Shown here: piece after piece, positions 32,201 through 45,517 of the stretch
Layout: each line of letters opens with the position of its first letter
How positions within the stretch are numbered: position 1 is the first letter of the stretch
DNA from: Apium graveolens
Taxonomy: Eukaryota; Streptophyta; Magnoliopsida; Apiales; Apiaceae
Length of the DNA: 64,000 bases
Direction of reading: 5' to 3'
Assembly (NCBI RefSeq): GCF_009905375.1
Contig: NC_133648.1
Location: 305,924,565 to 305,988,564 of the forward strand
Position numbers and translations under genes: made by a program
Notes under the pieces: model-generated
Databases searched by the model: none
The model's input: only the letters and a program-made list of their open reading frames with translations
What the model was told of the DNA's origin: nothing

Positions 32201-34180
32201 TTCTACCGCTCCTTTTCCATGTAAGGATCCTGCCTCACTTTATCTCTATTTTCTCTAAATCTTTTCCCTCAATCTGACATGAAAGGTTTCAAAAATTTTG
32301 TCCTACAGAAATAAGAGGTGGATGAGAAGAGATGTTTGTGGTCACATGACTAGGGTACCCTCTTTTGGAGGACTAGAAATGATCATACCATCAGGATTTA
32401 AATGAACAGTAAATGTTGTGACAAGGCACTATCAGTATTTAAATTAATTACTGATAAAGAAGAGTCGCTATTTATATTTTATGTGATTGAATGATCAGTT
32501 TTTTCAAGTGGCAGGGCATCCAATGGAGGAACTAAAATAACTTCATTAAATTTTTGTGTAAGATGTACACTTCCTTTAGTATCCAGAGCCAAGATCACAC
32601 GGCATCAGGAGTTAAGCCTGCACTACCTCTTTGAGGTAGTGGTTCTTGTGTGGCTGGAGATTTTGAAGCTTCTAGATCACTTTGAGATCTAGGTTCTTGT
32701 GGACTTCTCTCCTCAGAATCGGAATCACTCCCGTGCTTGACCAAGATACACACCAGCTTTCTTTTTAGCAGAATGAGACTCAACAGTCTAGTGGAAAGCG
32801 TTAACCTTGGAGACTTCATCTATGAGGTTTGCTGTGGCAGCATCATGCCATTTTTGGATAGATTTTCTAGAAAGAGGTGCAAGATCTACTATATCTGCTA
32901 CACCACATTGAGGTGTAGGTTCTTGTGGGACTGGATCAGTTGTAGCTGATGCATCCCTTTGAATTGCAGGTTTTTGTGTGCTTGATCCATAAATATGACC
33001 TTGTTTGTTCAGCCTTTTTGCTATCCTCTCTACTTTCTCATGAGTTACCTCCCTTACTCTTCTTTTTAGCTGAATAGTAGAATCAGATATAGTGATAGGA
33101 GCATCGGAGTTTGTGCCATCCTTATGACTCCTTGGCTTTTGTGAGGTGAAAGCATCATGGCCCTCCTCAGCTATTTCCTTTTTCAGCTGCAATTTTTGTT
33201 GAGCAAGGTAATATTTGACCAAATTCTTTTTCCTTGGTCTAGGATTGAAGTATCAGCATTTACAACATCAGTATTTTTTGTGCCCTATGTATTTGGTAGA
33301 ACAACTGGAGCTTGAGTAGAATCAGTATTTATTTTCTAAAACTGTGATGATAAGAGAGCACTGTCCTCATCATCAGATTCTAAGTCAGCTAGCACAAGCT
33401 TTCTCTTAACAAATTATGAAGGTTGAGAAGAATGAGAAGCTTGTGCTCAGTTTTTATGGATGGTGGTTTCTGAGAAGCCTAAAGTCCTGATTCTTGAGGA
33501 GCATTAGACTTTGCTAACTTCTTTCTTTTACAACATGTGCCTTTTTGGAGATACCTGAGGTGGCTTGTGTAACATTTTTGGGTTTGTGGTTGTGTGGCTG
33601 TGCTAGGGTTAGTTGCAGGGGCTTCCTATCAGTTATTGCATTTAGCTTAGCACTTTATAGATTTTGTAGACCACATGTCTCAAGAATCCTTGCAATAAGT
33701 AAGTTCCTTGCAGCTAGTGGTAACCTAAGAGCAGGTAAATCACTTTTTTTCTTTATTCTTGTTAATGAGATCAGAGAATGCTCTTTTAGTCAATTTAAAT
33801 ATTGATATGATCTCATTAGCAGGATTATAGACATTAGGAAAATAATAATTTAAAATATGCTGATAAAATCTAGCATAATATACAGTGTTAGGATCAACTT
33901 TTATTCTATCAACTATGAAACACAATAGAATTTTACCAAAATCATAATTCCTAAAGTGAACCAGAGAATACCCAATTTGTTGAGACATCATGGTAGAACA
34001 TCAAAATTTGTGCATTTATTGTTAAATGCCCTTATGATAGTATTAAAGAAGAAATTCCATTTTTTTTAGCACAGTCCTCTTTAGCTGTCCCAAATTCTTC
34101 AATTCCTTGTCATACTCAATGAACTCGATAGTATTATATACTCAAGAGAATAACTTTCTTGGTGATATACACCTCTTTTC
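29253..34180 (-). pseudogene. extra 3' ORF (ORF2) of copia element B, heavily broken
   Basis: The coding remnant changes frame many times. Readable pieces on the minus strand are about 34130-33740 (FNTIIRAFNNKCTNFD, then YSLVHFRNYDFGKILL and NTVYYARFYQHILNYYFP), 33222-32788, 31954-31247, 31105-30902, 30836-30501 and 29534-29259. The first piece aligns by eye with the N-terminal domain of A's ORF2, including a shared tryptophan, NFD and VYYARF. The middle is S/T/P-rich and holds about 15 copies of the word ATCAG[CT][AG][CT]TT (plus strand). The C-terminal piece (FLELDDLSLGRSNIHNLGA) does not resemble A's. No product can be made; function unknown. Confidence 0.6.
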
Positions 34181-34288
34181 GAAACAACGTCGTTGATTGA
34201 CTTATTTAGTCTGTGAATACCTTTCTAGTGAAACCAGCACCTAGGCTTGGGTCATGGTATTACATATCAATTCCAATTGGAAGAATAG

Positions 34289-35054
34289 GACATTCACCGG
34301 AGCCAACACATAGGATGATCAGCCGTATAACGGAAAATATGTAACCTTTTCTACTACTAGAAGGACGACACCTTCGTATCCCGGTTATCACCCTGGCCGC
34401 ATTTGGGCTATGTGTCCCATTTTGGGTGTACACACACTTCACATGTTCCTCAGTACACATAGTACCTTCGCCTGCGGTATCTTTAGTATTCTCCCTAGTA
34501 CCCGAAGTACTAGAGTCTATCTCTCCCAGTCCTTTCAAAGAATCCTATCATATACTTGGAACTCAAATTGTATCGAAGTTCCCCAAACATTTTGCTGGTT
34601 GATAGGCATAGCTCATCTCATATGTATATATATGTACTTTCGAGAATTTTCGGAGGAAGTACTAAGATAATGTGAGTTGACCATTGTCAATAAATAAATA
34701 ATTAAGGGGGGGGGGTTTCTTTTGATCCTATAGTCAAAATATTTAAAATAGATCGAAATAATATTTTTCGAAGTTTGGACAATACTAAAATGATTTTCAA
34801 AAACTCAGAAAATATTTTATAATAGGATTTATGACTTTTAAATCATATTCAATCATTTAATAAATATTTAATAATTAAATATTAATTAATAAATAATTAA
34901 ACCTTGAATGATTCTATTTTAAATGAGTATTTGAAATAATTTTCCTCAACTGATTATTATTTAAGTAGTCAAATTATATCTTAAATAAATATTAAATATT
35001 TGAAATTAATAATTAAATTATAATATAAGAATACTTCTTATTTTAAATGAATAT
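34289..35054 (+). repeat. repeat X, left copy
   Basis: Aligns by eye with 47572-48330, beginning cattcaccggagcc, with many differences. It contains a conserved hairpin (tttcgagaattttcgga, about 34638-34656) and an AT-rich end. It may extend further left; the right copy starts only at this point because element E interrupts it. It is cut at 35054 by the E LTR. Family not recognised; an LTR fragment is possible. Confidence 0.6.
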
Positions 35055-36420
35055 TGATGAGTATATTGATCTTCAGAAGCAATATCCTGGATGTACAGTT
35101 CAATATTTCAGTACAGGAAAAGATCTAGACTTAGTGTGATACCTAGGGAATAAATGAGAGCAAGAATAATTTCACAAGTACAGTTTTAATCCCTTGGTCG
35201 CCATAGAGAAATGGGTTGAACTTTTTCTAAGGCAAATTCACCCTAGGTTCACCTTGGTCGCCATAGAGAAATGGGTTGAATTTTTTCTTAGGTAAATTCA
35301 CCCTAGGTTCACCTTGGTCTCCATAGAGAAATAGGTTGAATTTTTTCTAAGGTAAATTCACCCTAGGTTCACCTTGGTCGCCATAGAGAAATGGGTTGAA
35401 TTTTTTTAAGGCAAATTCACCCTAGGTTCACCTTGGTCGCCATAGAGAAATGGGTTGAATTTTTTTTAAGGCAAATTCACCCTAGGTTCACCTTGGTCGC
35501 CATAGAGAAATGGGTTGAATTTTTTCTAAGGAAAATTCACCCTAGGTTCACCTTGGTCCCCATAGAGAAATGGATTGAATTTTTTCTAAGGAAAATTCAC
35601 CCTAGGTTCACCTTGGTCGCCATAGAGAAATGGGTTGAATTTTTTCAAAGGAAAATTCACCCTAGGTTCACCTTGGTCGCCTTAGAGAAATGGTTTGAAT
35701 TTTTTCTAAGGAAAATTCACCTTAGGTTTACCTTGGTCACCATAGAGAATTGAGTTGAATTTTTCTAAGGAAAAATCCACTCTTGGTCGCCATAGAGCTT
35801 GTATTACCTTGGTCGTCACGGAAACCTCAGCCACAACTTTATTGATTAATTATTAATTAATTTATTTGGTTTATTCAGAGCTACATATTTCAATTGATAT
35901 AAAGTCTACACATCTGAAGCAGAAGATATCAATTGTATTGTTCTGAGTTTTATCTTCTTCTCCGACAAGAGGAGATAAAATTAGCAGTAAAGATTTTTAG
36001 AGAAGCTTAAGCTTTTTCTATATCTGTTTAACGTTATAATGCCCGATTTAATTCTTGTATATTCATCGGGGTATTATAATCGTTACCCGATAATTAAATC
36101 CTTAGACAAACAAAAGCTAGATCATTATATAGGATTTAATTTGTATATCTTTGTAGAAGCTAGGAACTTTGTTGTTCTTAGATTGTAGCCGATTAATTTA
36201 TTTACCGTAGTGTAGCAACACCCCTCGCGGATTTATATTTGAATATATACTTCCTCGAATATCTTGAGTTCCTCGTTTTATTGCCCCAAACACTATTCAC
36301 CTCAAGAACACGGAACCACTAACCGAGCACTAAATTTATATGCGCTAAAGATTCGAAAGAATTTTTAATTTAGTGATTATCGTATTCAACCCCCCATCTA
36401 CGATAATTCGTGACCTAACA
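35055..36420 (+). mobile_element. element E 5' LTR, 5'-truncated
   Basis: Matches 46371-47571 of the 3' LTR and ends GTGACCTAACA right before the primer site. It begins at a point 853 bases inside the 3' LTR. It carries ten units of the 60-bp tandem repeat, against seven in the 3' LTR. Confidence 0.82.
35192..35830 (+). repeat. 60-bp tandem array in the 5' LTR of E
   Basis: Units start with ccttggtcgccatagagaa at 35192, 35252, 35312, 35372, 35431, 35491, 35551, 35611, 35671 and 35731, followed by two partial units (35781 and about 35807). Unit 4 is 59 bp. From 35433 the units stay in one reading frame to 35753, giving a 20-residue period with IEKWVEFFLRKIHPRF as its core. Confidence 0.92.
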
Positions 36421-36422
36421 AT

Positions 36423-36434
36423 TGGTATCAGAGC
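36423..36434 (+). promoter_or_regulatory. primer-binding site of element E
   Basis: TGGTATCAGAGC two bases after the LTR end at 36420, complementary to initiator tRNA-Met. Confidence 0.92.
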
Positions 36435-38290
36435 ATATTGATCGATATATAGATCAGATCCGGTGTGTCAGCCCAAATAGTCAAGTTTTCATATTTTCAG
36501 ATTTTTTAATTTTCAAAAATTATCAACACTTGAGATTTTTGAATTTTAAATAATTTGGACTTAGCCATAATTTTTTATTTCTGATTTTTTTATTTTTCCA
36601 TAAAATTTAAAATTCTTAAATTTAATTTTTCTTAAATAATAATTTATATTTTATTTAATTTTTAAGAAAATTCGAAATTCTTAAAAATTAGATTTTACGT
36701 AAATATTTATTTTTTAAATTATTTATTTTCTTAGAAAATTAAAAATATTGGAAATTTAAATTTCTCTTAAATATTAAATTAAGGGTACTCAAAGTATTGG
36801 TAGACTCAAGATTCCTCCGGGCGTTAAAGATGATTTTAATTTTTCAAAGAAAACGAAGACCATGTGCTATTCAGATGAAAAATTCCCGAATACGGAAATT
36901 GAAGATAATGGTTTTCTTACTCCAATGGAACTGATTTCAAGACCTACAAAAGAAAATTATGGAACTTCATCAAAGGCTTACTCCATAGGATACCACTGAA
37001 TTTTTAGACGTAGGAATTGAATGAAATTTCTTCGGGTACAATTTTTCTCGGAGATTTTAAAACAACTCTATGATTCCAGATTATATAGTCACACAGTGGT
37101 TTGTACTAATGCTATATTTATCCGAGAATCAATGAGATCATACAGACAAGAATTGTGGAGGTCAGAGAGAATAGTGGGGACAAACAAACATCTCAATTAC
37201 ATGCAATAAAGTTGGAACCTCAAGACAGAAAGTAAGAGTTACTGATTGCTGAATCAGAAGAAACTCGGGTAGAAATACTTGAGGGACTGGACGTTAGGGT
37301 AGTGTTTCACTTGTCAGGGAAGTTTAGTCATATCAGATTCACAAGGAGTACATAAGCTATATCCAAGGATCAAGCATATCTATTCTGAAGCAGAGATTCT
37401 TACAGATTCAGTTCAAGAGGTGGTTTCAGACTGAGGTTGGGACATAAACAAGATTTGATAGCTACATGTTTGACAAGCAATATGTGTCAAGTAACTATCA
37501 GGGGTTTTACTACAACAGAACAAGAAGCTTGAAAAATAAGGATGAGTAGGGATTCAGTTGAAGAGTTGAGATAAAGGTGGAATGTTTTCTTAGAGAAGCA
37601 GCCAGTCAAAACTTGTAGTGCACGGGAAAGAGTTGGGATGGATCAGATGACGGGGATAATGAATATCTTGCTTTCATAGTAATCTCTGAAGATGATCTAA
37701 TTCACATATCTCAGGTTTCAATTTCTTGAACCACTAAAATATTTTGCTCTCAATATTCAGTGCATGATAAGATCTTAGTGTTTAAATGTTTAACACTCAC
37801 ACAAGCATGATAGCATTACACATAGATAATGCTGAACTAGTTCACTAGATTATTTTTCTGGTAACTAGGATTGATGTTTACCTTGTGCATGTTACTTTAG
37901 ATGATCTTAAATATGTGTTTGAATATTTGTTGAACATGATTAATTGCTTTAGTGAGATATATGTTTTCCAGCACTTAAGACCTTTGTCTATGCTTATCTT
38001 CTGTATCCTATTACAATGTGATTTATTCATTTGATCTGAATTGTTTGTTAAGATGTATTAGTTTACAATTGGATTGAGATAGCTAGGTGAGATACATCAA
38101 CATGATTGGGCTAGATAGAATTAGTGATTTATTTGTTAATTCTATTTGTTCCATATCATGCCTATCTTGCTTAATTTTTATGTGTAATGTTTCTAAATGA
38201 ATGCCATATATTCCTAAGACAATGCTTGCTTATTATTTATGCCATGAATGCATCTGTTAGTACTTGCATTAATTATAGAAAAAACATATT
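36435..38290 (+). pseudogene. leader and decayed gag region of element E
   Basis: First about 340 very AT-rich bases, then sequence with scattered short reading frames (for example 37021-37209). No gag motif is clear enough to name; its place between primer site and pol is the only reason for the gag label. Confidence 0.4.
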
Positions 38291-41200
38291 TAGGATTACA
38301 TTAGGTCAAAGACTGCTAGTCCTCCTTATGTAAGGTTGGAAACATTTTCCCCTAGCCTAGAGACAAATTTGTCAAGGGTATTAAAATGGAGAAAATGGTC
38401 AGTCAAAGATAAGAATTAGGATGATAAGGTTGCAACTGTTGTTATCTCTGATTATAATAATATCTCTATTCCATCTGGACCCAAACTAATAAGTTGGGTA
38501 CCAAGAACTGTTAATCCATTTGTGAGTGCAGGACATAACAGTTAAATTGATTCTTGTGTATTCTTGGTATTTCATACTCAAGGCATATGATCAAAGAAAG
38601 AGCCCCACAATCAAATGTGATTGACAAAAGCTAATCTGTCAATAATCTTTGGAGATGACAACAAAGGTTTTCATCACGGGACAAGCTATACAGAAAAAGG
38701 AATGTCATCATGGACTCAACAATTGCTATCACTGATAACAACTAATTATTGGAGTCACTGATAACAGTTGAAGCATCTTTCTTTCTGGAGAATCAAGGCA
38801 CAAATCCTCTTATTAGATAGTTCTGCATCAAAGGATAAAATGTCAATTCAAAAAAGGATTAATGTCTCATCTGAAGCAGGAAGGTTTAGAAGCTTGCTCT
38901 TTTTAGAGTAAGGAAATGAAATGCTCGTGGCTAGACTGGAAACTCTGAAAAGGTGAAGTCAATGGTTTCTACTGTAAAGTTGCATCTGACAACAGTTTAG
39001 CTATGGCATTAGAAGTTCTCGCCCTTGAACATCAACTCAAGGAACTCTTTGTGAAAAAGGGTTAGTGAGAGGACTGCCTCATCTGGAATTCAGAAGATGA
39101 TAAATGTGAGGCATGTCAGAAAGAGGAGTCAAAGATAACATCACATCATAGTAAAGATATACCTTAATGATGGTGGTTGACTACTCTTATTAAACAAAGT
39201 TATTGTTCGTGCATTCTAAAGACAGGACATCACAGATGGTGATTAATCATATCAGAAGATCATGCTGGAAGCAACTGTAAAAAAAATGATCTTGTGGATA
39301 AATAATGGGACTGAATTCAAGAAGCAGTTCTGATTAATATCTGTAACATCAGGAATTCTGAGACATATTCAGCACTAGGAACTCCGTGTCAGAATGAAGT
39401 GGTACAAAGGAAGAACTGGAACTTGATTAAAGCTATAAGGGAAATATCAAGCTAATCAAGACTTTCTAAATACCAAAGGGCTGAAGCAGTCAAAACAGTT
39501 TGTAACAAGTAAGATCAAGCCTTGATCAAGATGTATACATGAAGACCACTAATGAGTCAATAGCCAACAGAAGCAAACACTGGATAACCTGAAAGTGTTT
39601 GAAGAGAATGTTCTACAAAAGCAAACAATAAAATGTTTTTAGTTGGTTGAAGATCTTGGCATTTGCAGCTAAGTCTTGTAGGGATATTCTTCATGGCTAC
39701 TCAGTGGAGTTTAGAACCTACAGGGCATTTGTGGTTGATCAATAGAAGTTGATTAAAAGTCTAAGTGAACAGTTCAACAACTCCATGCTCCAAGCTGTTA
39801 AAGGTGAAATTGATGGTATTGATGATTCATATCCAAGCAGTGGAATGGCAGTGTATCTACACAACTCATTATTTCAATGAAGCCAGTCAACAAGGGTAAG
39901 GATTTTCAGGAAATCCCAGCAACAACTTAGGGGGAGTAATAGAAGGATCAACTAGTCAGACAAAATATCACATTGAAAATTAGAGGACACTAAAGAACCT
40001 ATCTGCTGAGACAAAGGGTTTGATGTCAATAATATTCCCAGAGTCTAGTTCTTAAATGATCCAGATGGTGGAGTAATGATTAGCAGGGAAACTGAGCATA
40101 AATGATTATTTCTCTAGTCTTCTATCTAAAGAAGAAACTAAGAAAGTTACAGAAGCTCTGATAAATCCAGATTGATTTGGTGATTGTAAAGCAAGATGAA
40201 TTCAATCAATCAGCAAAGAGATTGTAGGGAAGCTGGTATTCAAACCAAATGACAATATTGTAATTCGTACAAGGATAACCAGAAGTCATACTGGATGAAA
40301 ATGGCATTGTTACGAGGGACATGGCCCAACTGGATGCTAGGTTATTATCTGGAAGCAATATCTGACAGAAGGCACCAGTGACGAGACTTGAGGATATTAC
40401 GATATATCAGGCACCTGATGCACATTCTACCTGAAATTGGACTCTGGTAAGTGTGTAGAAGTGCACTCCTGGTTGGTGAGTCAAAGGAGGGAGTCAATGC
40501 ATAATAGTTCATGAACTTTATAGTTGCAGATCTATTGGACTATAAATATCTCTTATTCACAAGCTCACTTCAGGTTGGTATGATCTAGTATACTACTCAA
40601 GAAATCGTCAAGGACATGGTATGGCACCTAACTGAAGTTGTATTTAAATATGAAATAGTAGAGTCGTCATTTTAATAACACTCTTTATCTCTAGGCACAA
40701 ACATATTGAGTTATATGTGCTATGATATAATGTTAATGTTATATGTTGGTCTACTAACAAAAACTTGTGCAAGATTATTTGCTAAGTAATTGCAGAATAG
40801 GTATGGAGGAGCGTGTTGGAAATGTTGAAATTCTATTTGGAATTACTACAAGCATGCCAAAAGAATATTTCTTTTATAAGATCAAGTAAACCAAAAGAAT
40901 GATGGCAATACAAGTAAGTTAAGGATCTTTTAAAGATGCAAAATTTGAAAGATCTTGAACATGCCAAGACTACTTACCAACAAGAACCACTTAAGCTTGA
41001 TTAGTGCAACTCAGGTAAAAATGACAAGCTATAGAGGTATGACAAGCTCACTCTTTAACTTAAATGCTAATAGACAACATGTAATGTTCTCAAGATGCCA
41101 AAGTGCAAGGTTCCAAGTGGATCCTAGAGAATCCAATCTTATAGCTATTAACAAGATTATTAGATATCTTAAGGGACTACCAACTCTTAGAGTAAAGTAC

Positions 41201-41400
41201 CCTAAAGATATTATGCTTAACATGTTTGGATATATAGATACAGATTACGCAGGTTGTAAGAAAGACAGGAGAAGCATCTCTGAAGCTGTCAACTTAAGTG
41301 ATAGGAGAAGCATCTCAAGAAGCTGTCAACTTCATGGAAGAAGATTGATTTCCTATTATGATGAGAAATAACTTCAAATCCAACAACTCTGTGGAACACT
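38290..41400 (+). pseudogene. decayed copia pol of element E
   Basis: Remnants appear in copia order in several frames. About 39060-39120 shows the gag-pre-integrase end (LVRGLPHLEF, then CEACQKE). About 39295-39330 reads WINNGTEFKKQ, the second integrase block with asparagine in place of the catalytic aspartate. About 39375-39440 has NEVVQRKNWNLIKA, where the catalytic glutamate is glutamine. The open segment 40955-41371 is the RT/RNase H junction: MTSYRGMTSSL, ARFQVDPRESNLIAI, IIRYLKG and DTDYAGCKKDRRS. That last part holds an internal duplication (DRRSIS twice). Catalytic residues are lost, so it is not functional. Confidence 0.75.
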
Positions 41401-44400
41401 CTATGACAAGGCTCCTCCATACCGGGTATCATTACTTTAGAGAGCATGTCTTTTAGTCAAATAATTACTTGCAGAAACACTTATTAAATCACTTGTTAAA
41501 ATTAATCTTTCAAGACTGGTTTGTAAGTACGAGATATCATTCATTGCATATTAGTTGGAATTCCCATCTGTAAGGAATTCTTCATATAAGTTCACAAGTA
41601 TTAAATCTTCAATATTTAAAGGACTTGTGAATTTATCAGTAATCTAGTACCTCGTACTTAGTGCTATTATCTTGATTATCATGATTACAATATCAGATAC
41701 ATTTGTGGTAGTTAAGTATTATAGCATTAAGTTTGAATACTATTTTAATTGATTTAAATTATGACTATAGACAATTTCATTCTATATCAGTCTCATAATT
41801 TAAATCATATTAAAATAATATGCAGCATAGTTATTTATATCATGTACAAATAATTGTGGTACTTTTAGTATTAATGATATTATATAGAATTTTTGTTCTA
41901 AGTAATCAATGCTTATTTTTAAAATCACTGATATTGAAAGTTGAAGTATTTTCTAAGTCATGTGTATAAAACTCTCAATATTTTATATGCTTAGAAAGTA
42001 TTTCAAAAATTACTAATTATCCAAAGAGTGATTGCCATGTATATAAGTCATATATCCTATTAGTGCTTACTCAAGGATAATTATAAATATTTAAGTGCTA
42101 GTTTCTAACTTATAGATATTTAGTATTTATTTATTTAATATTTATTTTAAGTTGTTTGAATTATGAAATTTGAAGCAATTCAATGAATTTATTTTCTCCA
42201 TAATTCAAACTTTTTAAAATAGATAAGCAGCATGATTGATTATAACTAAATCTGTCAACAATTGAAATTTAGCATATACATTTTAACTTATGTGTTATAA
42301 GTTAATTATGAGATTTTGGTTTTAGTGAATTTAACAATGTTTACATCTCAAGAATTTCCAGAAATCAGAATCATGATTGTAGCATGATTAGTTGAGTGAT
42401 GATTCTTGACTTATGTCCATCAATGATACTTAGCTAAGAGTTTAACTATGAACTAATTGTGAAGTTATAGTATTTGTGACAATACTTAGAACTCCTCTAA
42501 GTAATCAATGTTTATCTTCAATCACTTATACTAATATAGAAAGTGTGGAAATTTTTCTTAAGTACAACTATGGTTAAAATGTTTGATTGCTTGATTAGAA
42601 TTAACCATATGTTGTCAAGTTAGAATAATTTTTATACTTATTTGCAAATTTCTGAGCACTTTGATAATAAATACAATACTCAATGGATCAAAGTATATGG
42701 AACTTAGAATATTTTTCTAAGATTGCAAACAAGTCAATGTTGGTTAATGTTGCTTTATTTATCAAACCGGTATTGTTTGAGATACTACAGTTGTTAGGAG
42801 TTAACAATTGTATGATATATGAAATTGAATCCTCATGTCTTTTTGATAGATAATTGGTTTTTAATTCATTGATATCTTATTTTAATATTTAAAATAGGAT
42901 GTAACATAATTATTGGTATCTAAAGTACTTGACAAGTATCCGACAATGATATATTGTTAATATTTTGTTGCAGATAATTGTGAGATTTTAAGTTCTAGTG
43001 AATTTATATGAGTTGCTATATCTGACAGATTCACTACAATTTGAAATCAGTAGTATAATCATTCTTATTAAGATTATTTATCAATTAACAATTTTGTTGA
43101 TTATAATCTTATGAAGGTAGATTATGGAGCTTTTAACATGAATGAGAATTGCTCAGACTTTACCCTAAGTGATCAATGCTTTTACAAAAACTCATTCATA
43201 ATAAAAGACAAAATCTTTCTTCCTCTTCTTAATACTTCTAGGTCATCAGTCTGTGTCTTATCAAATCATTTATCTTTTTAGGCATAAAAATAAACTTATA
43301 CACTCGAACAGTTTTAGGAGAAAATCAAACTTCTTTTTACAATGGTGATCACTTATTTCATTAAAATCTTTGTGAAATCACTATTGTACATCATTTCTCT
43401 CAAAAGATTAAATGCATGATTTTCATTCATTATAGATCTTAAATGCATTTTATCTCTACATTGCAATATGTTCTGTGATACAGGTTCAGCCTCCAATGGC
43501 CTTCTTTCATTTGATAGTCATGAGGTTGAAAACCCACAAATTCTATCCCAGACTGTAAAGATAACATAAAAACAGAACAAACCAACACTCTCTTACCACT
43601 AAAATGAAGTATGAATGAGCGTGAGGGAGAAAGTGCCTTAGTGCACCATATAAGGAAGGTTCTGAAGTCAACCCAGCAGCTCTGTCTCCTACAAAGATGA
43701 GTAGTATTTAAACAGAGACAACTGCTAGCCCCCATACATCTTCTCAAAAAGATGTAATGGCTGAAAAGGCACAAAAACAGTTACTAGATTCATCCTCTCA
43801 ACAGGGTGCGTCTATTGAAATTTGCCTATCGGCCAGGGTATTCGATGTAGTGTCACCACCTCAAATATAAGCAATTCTTGATGCACAAGGAAAGGTTACA
43901 CACACAAAGGATGAGTTGACGGAAACAAGAGTTTCGACCATTTTACGGTCAGATTCGATTGTTCAAGGTTCTTTAATGGACCAATTGCCTTTACAGGTGT
44001 TAGGAGAGGATACTGATATAATAGACATATGTCAGTAGTCAGTGTCTACCTCCCCGGGCTTAAATCCCCTGGATGCATATGCGGATAGTGGATCTGACCT
44101 AGGTGAAGATCGACAACTTGTTGACAATGATTCAGATATTACCTGATGAGTCATAAGGAAATATCTTCACAGACATTAGAATGGAACTTTGATCTTTATG
44201 CTAAATTCTTTGGATCATTGTTTACCTTCCTAGAGTTCAAATCTGAAACCCTAAAAGGGAAACTAGCAACTTGTAGATTATGACTCAGATTCATCTGACG
44301 AGTCTAACAAGGATGAGGATTTGCGAACTCCCATTGCACCACCTGTGACCTCCTTAAGGATGGCTAAGGTGATTTTCCTTGCAGGTACAACTGGATTTTG

Positions 44401-45502
44401 GAGCTATAAGAGGAGTGATACACTTGTGAGAATGAGTGTAAACACGAGTGGAGAGAAGAGTGAAACACTTGTGAGGTACATAAAACAGAATCACACACTC
44501 ACAGTGAGGATGAAAGAGAAACACCATATCCCATTCCCTCTCCCTAAACATGGTTCTTGATACTTTGGGTCTCGAATCTGTTTATGATTGGAACCTAACT
44601 CTTGGGGACCTAACATTTAGAGATTGGATTAGAATACTTCGGGACCTAACAAGTTGGGAGCTAACAATGGGTAACAATTGGTGATCTCACAGTTGGGAGG
44701 TATAAGGAGTTATGAATATTGGTTAACAGGATGATTAACAGTGAAGCCATTTTAAAGAATTTCAAGGGACATGATTGATCAGACTATGACTTGTTATTTC
44801 TTTTCCAACCAAGTGAAATATGAGAACTCCTTCAGATGATATCATACATTCCTTCTCTAAGGGGGAGATAAAAGCTTAAGTAATAGTTTTGAGGATTCCT
44901 CAACTAAGGGGGAGAAATAGCAGGGAGGAAGAAAAAGGTAAAGCACATGTACACTACACCACACCATTGTTGTTTGTAACTACGGATCCTATTGTACGGG
45001 AGAGGTGGTAAAACATAAGGTGATTTCCTAGTAATCAGAAAAAATGGTTTGGTTCATCACTATTCTTCATAAAGGGAGAAGCTATTTTCCAAAAGGGGAG
45101 TACCATTAGTTCTTATCTGCGGATCCTATTGTACGGGTGAGGTAGTAGACGAAGGTGATCTCCTTTAAGCAGATAATTCTCATAGGGGGAGAAGCAAGAG
45201 AGATATGCGCTTCTCAACAGGAAATGTGGTTGTACAAAAGAAGCTGCTGATGATTACTTCAAGACTGAGAAGTGTTATCTGGCAGAGATTTGAAGAACCA
45301 AGGAAATGAATATGAAAATACATGAAAATCAGTTCAGTGCTAGAGGAACAAGCATCTTTCATTTCAGTTACTCAAGAAATCTGGAAATGCAGTATTTGAT
45401 CCAGAAAACCAGTAGCATTATTTACAAGTCCTGGTAATTTACTTTTTCTAGTTGTTAGTTAAGTTATCCTCTCTATTTAATTTGTTTGTTAGGTTTAACA
45501 AT
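41401..45502 (+). pseudogene. long decayed tail of element E (ORF2 position)
   Basis: 4.1 kb between RNase H and the polypurine tract. 41400-43400 is AT-rich with no reading frame. About 43690-44150 reads as an S/T/D-rich protein with few stops (VMAEKAQKQLLDSSSQQ; then DSGSDLGEDRQLVDNDSD), the composition of the ORF2 linker in A and B. The string gggggaga recurs at 44860-44912 and 45187. A decayed extra ORF is the best explanation, though homology to A or B was not seen directly. Confidence 0.45.
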
Positions 45503-45517
45503 AAAATAGGGGGAGAT
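45503..45517 (+). promoter_or_regulatory. polypurine tract of element E
   Basis: aaaatagggggagat-type tract directly before the LTR start TGTTGCTTAGACTG (45518). Confidence 0.85.

Larger units (their letters stand above)
28612..34290 (-). mobile_element. copia SIRE-type element B, 5'-truncated
   Basis: On the minus strand: decayed extra ORF, polypurine tract and 3' LTR. Pol, gag and the 5' LTR are missing; the right side is cut where repeat X begins. The LTR and ORF words differ from A, so it is another family of the same general type. The right limit is approximate. Confidence 0.7.

Noticed and set aside
34260..34538. Minus-strand ORF of 92 codons in repeat X
   Set aside because: The corresponding part of the right X copy does not keep the frame, and no motif is visible.
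35433..35753. ORF over the 60-bp repeats as a protein gene
   Set aside because: It exists only because the unit length is divisible by three and has no stop in one frame; other units in the same array are out of frame. Kept as a finding, not as a gene.
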